A stretch of DNA of 11,390 bases, taken from contig DNHM01000463.1 in assembly GCA_003485885.1 (NCBI GenBank), forward strand, positions 1-11,390. The letters are read 5' to 3'. Positions 1 through 5,496 of this stretch are shown in pieces. The notes under the pieces were generated by a model. It worked only from the letters and a program-made list of their open reading frames with translations. It ran no database searches and was not told the origin of the DNA. Each line of letters opens with the position of its first letter. Within the stretch, counting starts at the first letter, position 1. The position numbers and the translations under genes are program-made. Source of the stretch: Acidimicrobiaceae bacterium (GTDB lineage: Bacteria; Actinomycetota; Acidimicrobiia; Acidimicrobiales; UBA10347).

Positions 1-107
1 AATCGGGCCCATCGGAGAAACTTGGCCGCGAACGAGCAGCAGCTTCGATACGCTGCGGGTGTTCTTTGAAATGTGAATCTGTTAGTCACAGACGCATTCC
101 AATCCAC
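1..107. other. Leader region upstream of ssrA, possible 3' end of an unseen gene
   Basis: No gene can be assigned here. On the + strand, frame 1 is open from the window edge to a TGA at 67-69 and frame 2 to a TGA at 74-76, so the last codons of a gene that begins outside the window may lie here. Neither short tail is recognisable, and I see no SmpB-like ending although smpB often sits next to ssrA. The ssrA promoter should fall in this stretch. TTGAAA at 66-71 resembles a -35 box, but no convincing -10 box sits at the right distance. Confidence 0.3.
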
Positions 108-498
108 GGGGCTGAAGGGTTTCGACGCCGAGGACGGAAGCCGACCTGTGCGACCAGAGTGGCCCAGACTCTTTAAACGGGGCAAACAAAAACATGGCAA
201 CCAAACTGCCCGTGTTGCTCTCGCTGCCTAGTTTCTAGACAGATGAACAACACACATCGCGTCCCCTAAGGGGATGGCGGGGCCTGTTCGCTGCAGCCTG
301 GCAACAGAAGCAGGGAAGGACAGCTGGGAAAGACCGCTGACGGCGAGAAAGAACGCTGACCCCAGGGAAAGACCGGTGGCAGACACTTCGGTGTCAGGGG
401 ACTCAGCCCTGAAGTAGCCATAACGCTTCAAACCGGGAATGGTCGTATCGCAGCCGGTGACCCCTTGACGGACGGGGGTTCGATTCCCCCCAGCTCCA
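108..498 (+). ncRNA. ssrA: tmRNA (transfer-messenger RNA)
   Basis: tmRNA rescues ribosomes stalled on broken mRNAs: its tRNA-like end is charged with alanine, and its internal frame then tags the nascent peptide for proteolysis. The 5' end GGGGCTGA..GGTTTCGAC (108 onward) is the family signature. GGGGCTG (108-114) pairs over 7 bp, with one G-U, to CAGCTCC (491-497). The T arm is GGGGG (474-478), a TTCGATT loop, and CCCCC (486-490). Base 498 is the discriminator A. The next bases are CT, so the CCA tail is not encoded and must be added. A tag frame at 181-231 reads GKQKHGNQTARVALAA followed by TAG. The VALAA end is a classic degradation tag, but the exact resume codon (GGC at 181?) is inferred. 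A run of five T at 502-506 follows the acceptor stem and may assist termination. Confidence 0.93.
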
Positions 499-680
499 CT
501 CTTTTTCCGGTCGGCGGCTCAAAAGCCACCGCCACCTCCCTCCCGGCATACGCCGGATCCAGGGCAACCACAGGTGATTTTCTGGTTGTGGTTGTGTCGA
601 CGATGCCGCGCACACCATGCTGGCAGCCGATGGGTCAATCACTCCAGGGTCGCCACGACGATCAGCAACTGCTACTGGGC
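499..680 (+). other. Spacer between ssrA and the DUF2797 gene with two inverted repeats
   Basis: The T run at 502-506 is followed by a hairpin at 512-531 (stem CGG-GGCT / AGCC-CCG with one C/A mismatch, loop CAAA). It has no T tract after it, so it is not a textbook terminator. A second inverted repeat pairs CAACCAC (565-571) with GTGGTTG (588-594) around a 16-nt loop. The frame of the downstream gene stays open through this spacer back to an ATG at 465 inside the tmRNA, but the protein encoded here does not resemble the family, so I treat it as non-coding leader. Confidence 0.35.
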
Positions 681-1565
681 ATGGTCTGGGCTGGTCACGT
701 TCCCCACCTCCGGGTGCGGCGACCCGTCGACACACATTCCGAACTCGTGCCGGTGCAGGGTCATCGTTTGAGTTACCAGCTGGGCGATGACCCTGAACAA
801 ACCTGCATCGGCCACACTCCGTTCAGGAAACAACAGGCCGACTACCACGACTGCCGACGCCGACCCCAACCGGATTCGCGCCGTTGCCGTCAGTGCGCAA
901 TCGTCGAAGCAACCTTCGCCGCCAACTTGCACCACGCTCACACTCGCGGTTCCGCAGAACTCGATCCGATCATCAACCAACACCTTGATCAGCCGAATCG
1001 GCTGTACCTCGCGGCGTTCAGAGATGGCTCGATCAAGGTTGGGACCTCCACGCTGAGCCGCTCCGAGCGCCGTCTCGAAGAACAAGGCGCATGGCAGGCA
1101 CGTTTCGTCGCCGAGACCCCCAATGGTCGTGCGGTGCGCCATATCGAAGATGCCGTGACCGAACGTCTCGGGATCCCGCAGGCTGTCTCTGCAGTCCGAA
1201 AGCGCCGAGGTCTAATCAAGCCGGTTCCTGACACCGTCTTACAGACTGAGCTCAGCGACTTCGCCGCCCAGGTTCGTGCAATCGTCCTCGAAGCCGGCGA
1301 ACTCCAAGCCACTCCCTTGGATACGAACTGGCGTCACCCAATGGCCGAACATCCCGCTGTTGCACAGGCGATCGAGTACCCATTACGCATCACGCACGGC
1401 CGCCACGATCTTGAGTGCATCACAGCAATCGGCCGACACATCCTGGCTCGACGCCCCGGCGGCAATGACGTATTCCTGATCGACCCGGCGCCGCTGTACG
1501 GCATCTGGTTGGACCTCGGCGACTACGGAAGCGATGAAATCGCCATCCAGGACTCATTATTCTGA
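681..1565 (+). CDS. DUF2797 family protein (zinc ribbon plus GIY-YIG-like region)
   Basis: This protein of about 294 residues has a function that is not established. Counting from an ATG at 681, a four-cysteine zinc-ribbon pattern lies at C42 (CIGH), C58, C69 and C72 (CRQC). A GIY-YIG-like core follows at about residues 107-140: RLYLAAFRDGSIKVG, then an arginine-rich helix SERRLEEQGA and a further HIED segment. This order and spacing is the pattern I know from DUF2797 proteins of actinobacteria. The open frame reaches back to 465, with other in-frame ATGs at 603 and 630. I chose 681 because the family usually begins with a short stretch like AGHVPHLRV and because 465 is inside the tmRNA. No clear ribosome-binding site precedes any of these starts, so the N-terminus is uncertain. 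It ends 12 bp from the convergent SelD gene. Nuclease or nucleic-acid binding is a fold-based guess. Confidence 0.75.
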   Translation: MVWAGHVPHLRVRRPVDTHSELVPVQGHRLSYQLGDDPEQTCIGHTPFRKQQADYHDCRRRPQPDSRRCRQCAIVEATFAANLHHAHTRGSAELDPIINQHLDQPNRLYLAAFRDGSIKVGTSTLSRSERRLEEQGAWQARFVAETPNGRAVRHIEDAVTERLGIPQAVSAVRKRRGLIKPVPDTVLQTELSDFAAQVRAIVLEAGELQATPLDTNWRHPMAEHPAVAQAIEYPLRITHGRHDLECITAIGRHILARRPGGNDVFLIDPAPLYGIWLDLGDYGSDEIAIQDSLF

Positions 1566-1577
1566 AAAGAGCGATCT

Positions 1578-3116
1578 TCAGTGAACGGTGATTCGAGGCT
1601 CATCGGCAGTGATCGTTCCGATGACGGCACTGACAAACCCTGCGTCGATGAGCTTTGTCGCTGTCGCATCAGCTGCGTCTGACGGCACTGCTGCAAGGAA
1701 TCCACCCGCGGTCTGTGGATCAAACAAGATCGGCATACGGGGATCGTCGCCGCTGCTGACGATTGGGACACCAGCCTGATTCGCTGCATGGAGATGTGAG
1801 CGCAACCCGGCAGTCAGCAGCTCGAGCACTCCGTCGAAGATTGGTATGGCACCGAGAGTTAGCTCGGCGCCTGCTCCAGACTCACGGAGCATGCCGAAGA
1901 GATGACCGGCAAGTCCGAAGCCGGTCACGTCGGTCATGGCGGTCGCGCCAGCCACCGACAGAATCCCGGCCGCTCGCCCCTGTGGCGTTTCGAGCGTGTC
2001 GAGCAGCGCTGCGATGTCGCGTCCTCTGGCCGTGTGTTGCATCTCGCCAGGGAACAACAGACCTGAGCCGAGAGGACGGGTCACGATCAGCTTCTGGCCT
2101 GGTTGTGCCCCTGCCAATGTGATCGGTGGAGCGTCGAGCAGTCCGGTGATCGAAAAGCCGAGCGATAACTCAGCACCCATGCTCGTGTGGCCGCCAACGA
2201 TCTCTGCCCCGGTGGGCAGCAACACCTCTGCCGCTCCCGCCATGATTTCACCAAGCCACTCCGCCTGCAACGGTCGAGCGAGCGGCGGAAGCGTGACCGT
2301 GACCAGAACTGCCTGGGGCAACGCACCCATCGCCCAGATATCTCCCATTGCGTGGAGCGCTGCAATCTTCGACATCCGATATGGGTCTTGGGTGAATGAT
2401 CGAAGCGAGTCAGTCGTAATCACCTGGCGGCTGCTTCCAAAGTCAAGCAACGCAGCGTCGTCGCCTGGTAGTCGAATAATGTCAGTCCGCTCCGACGCAG
2501 GCAACCGCGACAGAGGGCCCGAAAGAATGTCGGCGCCAACCTTGGCACCACAACCGCCGCACAACGGGGGCTCCTCGTCGATGGCTGCTTGCATGCCGGC
2601 CACAGAATTCGCTGGAGCCGGCGGCACGGTCATCTCTGGCAGGTCATCGAACTTGTCCATAAACCGGCGGTCGATGGTGTCCTTCAGCCGCCACAAACCC
2701 TTTCCCGTTACAAACCGTTTGAACTTGTCTGCCGCTGCGGTCTTCGAGCCAAGCGAGATCAGCTTCAGGTAATCGTCCTGGGGGTCATAACGCTCGAGTT
2801 TGCGGCCGGTGAGAACCGCCGAGATGTTGTCGAAGAGCACAGGGGCCTGGCGCACCGCAAACACACCCGCCTTCGGCCGAGGCGCGAACCCCATGTGAGC
2901 GCAGTCGCCGACCGCGAAAATGTTCGGATCCGATAACGAGCGCAACGTGTTGTCGATCGTGATGAAACCTTCGTGGGTTTCGAGGCCAAGGTTTGCCACC
3001 CATGGGTAGGGCCGCGCTCCAGCTGCCCCCACAACCAGATCAGCGTTCAAAACGTCCCCGTCAGCCAGTTCAACTGAGTGATCGGTGACCCGCTGCACGC
3101 TCCTACCTTCGTGCAC
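1578..3116 (-). CDS. selD: Selenide, water dikinase SelD with the C-terminal part of a fused FAD oxidoreductase (downstream piece of an interrupted gene)
   Basis: SelD makes selenophosphate from selenide and ATP, releasing AMP and phosphate; selenophosphate feeds selenocysteine and 2-selenouridine synthesis. Residues 1-160 of this 512-residue piece are the end of a pyridine-nucleotide oxidoreductase, with the FAD motif NIFAVGDCAHM at 65-75. A linker follows, then a full SelD domain from about 181. It carries CGGCGAK at 186-192 (C189 is the likely catalytic cysteine and K192 the lysine, so cysteine replaces the selenocysteine of some SelDs), TTDSLRSF, SKIAALHAMGDIWAMG, IVGGHTSMGAELS, MTDVTGFGLAGHL and LFDPQTAGGFL. 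The GTG at 3116 is only the first possible start after an amber codon at 3150-3152 and lacks a Shine-Dalgarno site. The same frame continues upstream into the 3150-3755 piece. An internal ATG at 2594 could in principle restart just before the SelD domain. Confidence 0.88.
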   Translation of the reverse strand: MHEGRSVQRVTDHSVELADGDVLNADLVVGAAGARPYPWVANLGLETHEGFITIDNTLRSLSDPNIFAVGDCAHMGFAPRPKAGVFAVRQAPVLFDNISAVLTGRKLERYDPQDDYLKLISLGSKTAAADKFKRFVTGKGLWRLKDTIDRRFMDKFDDLPEMTVPPAPANSVAGMQAAIDEEPPLCGGCGAKVGADILSGPLSRLPASERTDIIRLPGDDAALLDFGSSRQVITTDSLRSFTQDPYRMSKIAALHAMGDIWAMGALPQAVLVTVTLPPLARPLQAEWLGEIMAGAAEVLLPTGAEIVGGHTSMGAELSLGFSITGLLDAPPITLAGAQPGQKLIVTRPLGSGLLFPGEMQHTARGRDIAALLDTLETPQGRAAGILSVAGATAMTDVTGFGLAGHLFGMLRESGAGAELTLGAIPIFDGVLELLTAGLRSHLHAANQAGVPIVSSGDDPRMPILFDPQTAGGFLAAVPSDAADATATKLIDAGFVSAVIGTITADEPRITVH

Positions 3117-3149
3117 AGCGATCGAGGCATCCGCGAGACGTCGCCTGAA

Positions 3150-3152
3150 CTA
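3150..3152 (-). other. In-frame amber codon interrupting the oxidoreductase-SelD fusion
   Basis: On the - strand the codons around this point read TCA CGA ACT TAG TTC AGG CGA. The frame is the same before and after the stop: 3755 and 3116 differ by 639 = 213 x 3. Codons 203-213 (FRRRLADASIA) join smoothly to the downstream piece and keep the sense expected between the NAD Rossmann fold and the rest of the FAD domain. No frameshift is needed. One base change from CAG, AAG, GAG, TGG, TCG or TTG would explain it. Alternatives are a sequence error, suppression, or a recoded codon. Confidence 0.9.
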
Positions 3153-3755
3153 AGTTCGTGACCGTTCACCGAGCTCGGCAAGGATCTCGTTCGCGTCGAC
3201 GATGGCCATGTTGGGCGTAGCCCCGATGGTTCTCAGTCGATGCTGCATGGCAAGGGCAAGTTCACAACCACCAACTCCACCACCGATCACAACGACCGAT
3301 AGTGGGCCTCCACTCGCCTGGTCAACGAACTCTGCCCAACGAGCGGCAAACCCATCGAGCGGCTTCGCAGCGACTGCGTGTTCGGCGAACCCAGGAAGCC
3401 CAGGCATCATCGAGGTGATATCGACATTGATCGAACAGACGTCATACGGGATCGGTGGCCGTCCTGGCACGATGACCGTCTTCGACTGCCGATCAAGACC
3501 GGTGACTGCGCCCAGCACCAGCCGCGCATCGGCAAACTGGCCGAGTCGCACCAAATCGATATCGAGCTCATCGCGGTCGTAGTGCCCGGCAATATGACCA
3601 GGCAACATTCCCGTGTAGGGCGCAGTCGGTGATGGGTTGACCCCTACACGCACGCCAACCACCGGCTTCATCGCCCATTTCTTCAGCAACAGTGCGTGAG
3701 CGTGCCCCCCACCAACCAGCACCACATTCTTGATCAGTGGAAGAGGAAGCTGCAC
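3150..3755 (-). CDS. N-terminal part of the FAD/NAD(P) oxidoreductase fused to SelD (upstream piece of an interrupted gene)
   Basis: This 201-residue piece belongs to the pyridine-nucleotide-disulphide oxidoreductase type (NADH dehydrogenase-like) that is found N-terminal to SelD in many bacteria. Its supposed job is to supply or handle reduced selenium, which is an inference in the field. It has a first nucleotide-binding loop VVLVGGGHAHALLL at 11-24 (FAD), the typical PYTGMLPGHIAGHY at about 46-59, and a second Rossmann loop VVVIGGGVGGCELALAM at about 153-169 (NAD(P)H). It then stops after EILAELGERSRT at a TAG, before the second half of the FAD domain, so alone it should not fold as a complete enzyme. 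The start is a GTG at 3753-3755 with GAGG 6 nt upstream (3762-3765). With the 1578-3116 piece it makes one 725-codon frame, close to the usual length of the fusion. Confidence 0.85.
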   Translation of the reverse strand: MQLPLPLIKNVVLVGGGHAHALLLKKWAMKPVVGVRVGVNPSPTAPYTGMLPGHIAGHYDRDELDIDLVRLGQFADARLVLGAVTGLDRQSKTVIVPGRPPIPYDVCSINVDITSMMPGLPGFAEHAVAAKPLDGFAARWAEFVDQASGGPLSVVVIGGGVGGCELALAMQHRLRTIGATPNMAIVDANEILAELGERSRT

Positions 3756-4046
3756 CAGAGGCCTCGGAGATTGCGGAAAAGTAGCCTAGAGGTCGGGGGT
3801 CGCTGCTCTGCGTCGGCGGCTGCACAAGCTGACGTAAGGTTTGGAAGCGACACAAAGCCAACCGACCTAGGACCGCTGGATATTGTCGTGGCTGTGGCGG
3901 CTGTGGGGCCTGTGGTACCAGTAAACGATCGGATGCAGCAATTACGGCACAAACAGCACTTTCGAGGTGCCAGGACACAAACGAGCACCGCTGTCCCATT
4001 TTGGTGCGATAAGTTTTCTGGGTGGCCTCCTGGAGGGAGCCATTGG

Positions 4047-4073
4047 TGACCGGAAGTAAACCCCGTCCGGTCA
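4047..4073 (+). promoter_or_regulatory. Perfect 8-bp inverted repeat upstream of the BMP lipoprotein gene
   Basis: TGACCGGA (4047-4054) and TCCGGTCA (4066-4073) are exact inverted copies around an 11-nt spacer, ending 22 nt before the ATG at 4096. It could be an operator half-site pair for a regulator of the importer, or a hairpin in the 5' leader of its mRNA. There is no T run after it, so a terminator is unlikely. The regulator is unknown. Confidence 0.4.
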
Positions 4074-4084
4074 ACCGTTGACGT

Positions 4085-4090
4085 AAGGAG
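4085..4090 (+). promoter_or_regulatory. Ribosome-binding site of the BMP lipoprotein gene
   Basis: AAGGAG lies 5 nt before the ATG at 4096. It is the strongest Shine-Dalgarno site in the window and fixes that start. It suggests high translation of the binding protein relative to the membrane components. Confidence 0.8.
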
Positions 4091-4095
4091 TCACA

Positions 4096-5265
4096 ATGAA
4101 GAAATCCATCCGCTTGATGCTTGCGCTGGTCGCAGCGCTGAGTCTTTTTGCCGCCGCGTGCGGCTCTGACAGCGTCACAGACGATGTCGTTGACGCCGTC
4201 GACGACGCAGCCGATTCAGCAGCCGACGCTGTCGAAGACGCCGCCGACGCAGTCGAGGACGCAGCCGACGACGCTGCTGCTGCCGGCGATGCCGGTCTGG
4301 TCTACGACATTGGTGGCCGTGGCGACCTGTCGTTCAACGACTCTGCCGCTGCTGGTCTCGAAAAGGCCGCTGCTGAACTTGGCTACGCAACGACCGAAGC
4401 TTCACCAAACGACGACGGCTCGAACCGGGCTGAGCTACTGCAACTCGCCGCCGATTCCAACGAAATCGTTCTTGCCGTTGGTTTCTTGTTCGCTGGTGAC
4501 GCTGCCGAAGCCGCCGCCGCTAACCCCGACGTCAACTTCGCAGTAATCGATGACGGAATGCTGAACTTTGACACCGGCGAACCGATTGCGCCGAACGCTG
4601 CTGGCCTCGTCTTCGCAGAAGAGCAAGGTTCATTCCTCGTGGGCGCAGCTGCTGCGCTCAAGAGCGAGACTGGCAAGGTCGGCTTTATCGGCGGCGTTTG
4701 CTGCTTCGGTCTCATCGAAAAGTTCGAAGCTGGTTTCCGCCAAGGCGCACTCGCTGTGAACCCCGACATCGAAATTATCGCTCAGTACATCACCGACGCT
4801 CCTGACTTCGACGGCTTCAACCAGCCCGACCAGGCCAAGGTCATCGCTACCACCATGTACGAAGACGGCGCCGACATCATCTACCACGCCGCTGGCGGTG
4901 CCGGTAACGGCATGTTCGCAGCGGCCAAAGAGTTCAGTGAAGATAATGGCTCAAAGGTCTGGGGCATCGGTGTTGATTCTGACCAGTACAACACCATCGG
5001 TACTGTCGATGCCAGCTTGCAAGAATACGTGCTGACTTCGATGCTCAAGCGTGTCGACGTCGCCGTGTTCGAGATCCTCAAAGATCACGCCAACGGCGAC
5101 TTCGCCGCCGGGCCTCAGGTCTATGACCTGAGCGTCGATGGTGTTGGCTACTCAACCACTGGTGGTTATGTGGACGACATCGCCGATCAGCTCGATGGCT
5201 TCAAGGCAGAAATTGTGGCTGGCAACATCGTTGTCTCCACCGATCCAACCGAGGTTGGCGGCTGA
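4096..5265 (+). CDS. BMP family ABC transporter substrate-binding lipoprotein
   Basis: This is the extracytoplasmic binding protein (389 residues) of a BMP/PnrA-type importer, a family known for nucleoside uptake. Residues 1-21 form a lipoprotein signal peptide (MKKS, a hydrophobic core, lipobox AAAC), and C22 is the lipidated cysteine. Residues 28-66 are a strongly acidic Ala/Asp/Glu/Val linker with a 7-residue period (DAVDDAA, then DAVEDAA twice). The BMP domain follows: LVYDIGGRGDLSFND (68-82), GFLFAGD (129-135), NFAVIDD, GLVFAEEQGSFLVGAAAAL (170-188), KVGFIGG, FEAGFRQGA, MYEDGADIIYHAAGGAGNG (254-272) and GVDSDQY (292-298), all in the family order. It heads the operon, with its own strong ribosome-binding site and a hairpin after it. 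The specific ligand cannot be read from sequence; nucleosides are the default for this four-gene layout. Confidence 0.93.
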   Translation: MKKSIRLMLALVAALSLFAAACGSDSVTDDVVDAVDDAADSAADAVEDAADAVEDAADDAAAAGDAGLVYDIGGRGDLSFNDSAAAGLEKAAAELGYATTEASPNDDGSNRAELLQLAADSNEIVLAVGFLFAGDAAEAAAANPDVNFAVIDDGMLNFDTGEPIAPNAAGLVFAEEQGSFLVGAAAALKSETGKVGFIGGVCCFGLIEKFEAGFRQGALAVNPDIEIIAQYITDAPDFDGFNQPDQAKVIATTMYEDGADIIYHAAGGAGNGMFAAAKEFSEDNGSKVWGIGVDSDQYNTIGTVDASLQEYVLTSMLKRVDVAVFEILKDHANGDFAAGPQVYDLSVDGVGYSTTGGYVDDIADQLDGFKAEIVAGNIVVSTDPTEVGG

Positions 5266-5322
5266 TCGATCGCCTCGGCGACACGATCCTCGGTCTCTAA
5301 CCGGGAAACCAAAATACGCAAC

Positions 5323-5354
5323 GAAGAGCGCCGGGTACCCACCCGGCGCTCTTC
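5323..5354 (+). terminator. Strong 14-bp hairpin after the lipoprotein gene
   Basis: GAAGAGCGCCGGGT (5323-5336) pairs perfectly with ACCCGGCGCTCTTC (5341-5354) around the 4-nt loop ACCC. The following bases AGTTATTAGG hold only a weak T content. It starts 57 nt after the lipoprotein stop. It may be a leaky terminator or a 3'-end stabiliser that leaves more message for the binding protein than for the ATPase and permeases, which is common for binding-protein operons. Confidence 0.7.
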
Positions 5355-5470
5355 AGTTATTAGGGCATTGACAGCTACCTCGTAACCAGCAAACGCTGTA
5401 TGGTCGGAGATATCCGTTCGGCACACGGATCGACTGGTTTGGGGTCGGGCCACGTGCCCATCTGACGGGA

Positions 5471-5492
5471 ATTCGAAGGGTATTCGAAGGGT
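5471..5492 (+). repeat. Tandem 11-nt repeat carrying two Shine-Dalgarno-like sites
   Basis: ATTCGAAGGGT occurs twice without a gap (5471-5481 and 5482-5492). Each copy carries GAAGGG. The second copy (GAAGGG at 5486-5491) lies 5 nt before the GTG at 5497 and supports that start; the first copy is 11 nt further away, too distant for the same start. Confidence 0.75.
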
Positions 5493-5496
5493 ATTT

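Larger units (their letters stand above)
3756..4095. other. Divergent intergenic region between the SelD fusion and the BMP transporter operon
   Basis: This 340-bp stretch separates two genes transcribed away from each other, so it should hold both promoters. I find no convincing RNA gene or small protein; frames open here on both strands are low-quality and overlap real genes. The GGCTGTGG-like motif recurs at about 3888-3925. GATAAG at 4008-4013 resembles a -10 box but has no -35 partner at the right distance. A small symmetric motif CCTCC-T-GGAGG sits at 4026-4036, and a stronger inverted repeat at 4047-4073 is listed separately. Confidence 0.5.
5266..5496 (+). other. Intercistronic region between lipoprotein and ATPase genes
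   Basis: This 231-bp gap is unusually long within an otherwise overlapping operon. It contains a strong hairpin (5323-5354), a perfect TTGACA hexamer at 5368-5373 without a good -10 at 16-18 nt, a short inverted repeat ATCCGT/ACGGAT (5412-5417 and 5425-5430), a CACGTG palindrome (5451-5456) and a tandem repeat next to the ATPase start. No gene is seen. A secondary promoter for the three downstream genes is possible but not shown. Confidence 0.5.

Noticed and set aside
440..498. A separate tRNA gene suggested by the T-arm and acceptor sequence
   Set aside because: The 5' partner of the acceptor stem is at 108-114, 380 nt away, which defines a tmRNA rather than a tRNA.
465..680. Upstream extension of the DUF2797 gene to the ATG at 465
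   Set aside because: It would start within the tmRNA acceptor domain and adds 72 residues without family resemblance.
403..735. A 110-residue open frame on the - strand across the tmRNA 3' end, with a peptide like SWGESNPRPSRG
   Set aside because: This is the well-known false protein produced by the antisense of a tRNA-like T arm; it overlaps a confident tmRNA.
672..1142. A 156-residue open frame on the - strand inside the DUF2797 gene
   Set aside because: No recognisable motif; it overlaps a frame with clear zinc-ribbon and GIY-YIG-like features.
1936..2772. A 278-residue + strand frame opposite SelD
   Set aside because: Shadow frame of a strongly conserved gene; composition is Ser/Arg/Pro-rich and unrecognisable.
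3885..3925. Short GGCTGTGG-like repeats as a possible array
   Set aside because: The copies are few, imperfect and of irregular spacing; this is simple GT-rich sequence, not a CRISPR or iteron array.
3568..4074. A 168-residue - strand frame covering the divergent intergenic region
   Set aside because: It overlaps the oxidoreductase start in another frame, has no motif and no ribosome-binding site, and leaves no room for promoters.
3756..4095. A selenocysteine tRNA or riboswitch near selD
   Set aside because: I searched by eye for a T-arm GGTTCGA-type motif and long acceptor pairing on both strands and found none.
5368..5373. Perfect TTGACA hexamer as a promoter for the ATPase-permease genes
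   Set aside because: At 16-18 nt downstream there is only AAACGC-like sequence, not a usable -10 box; kept only as a remark.
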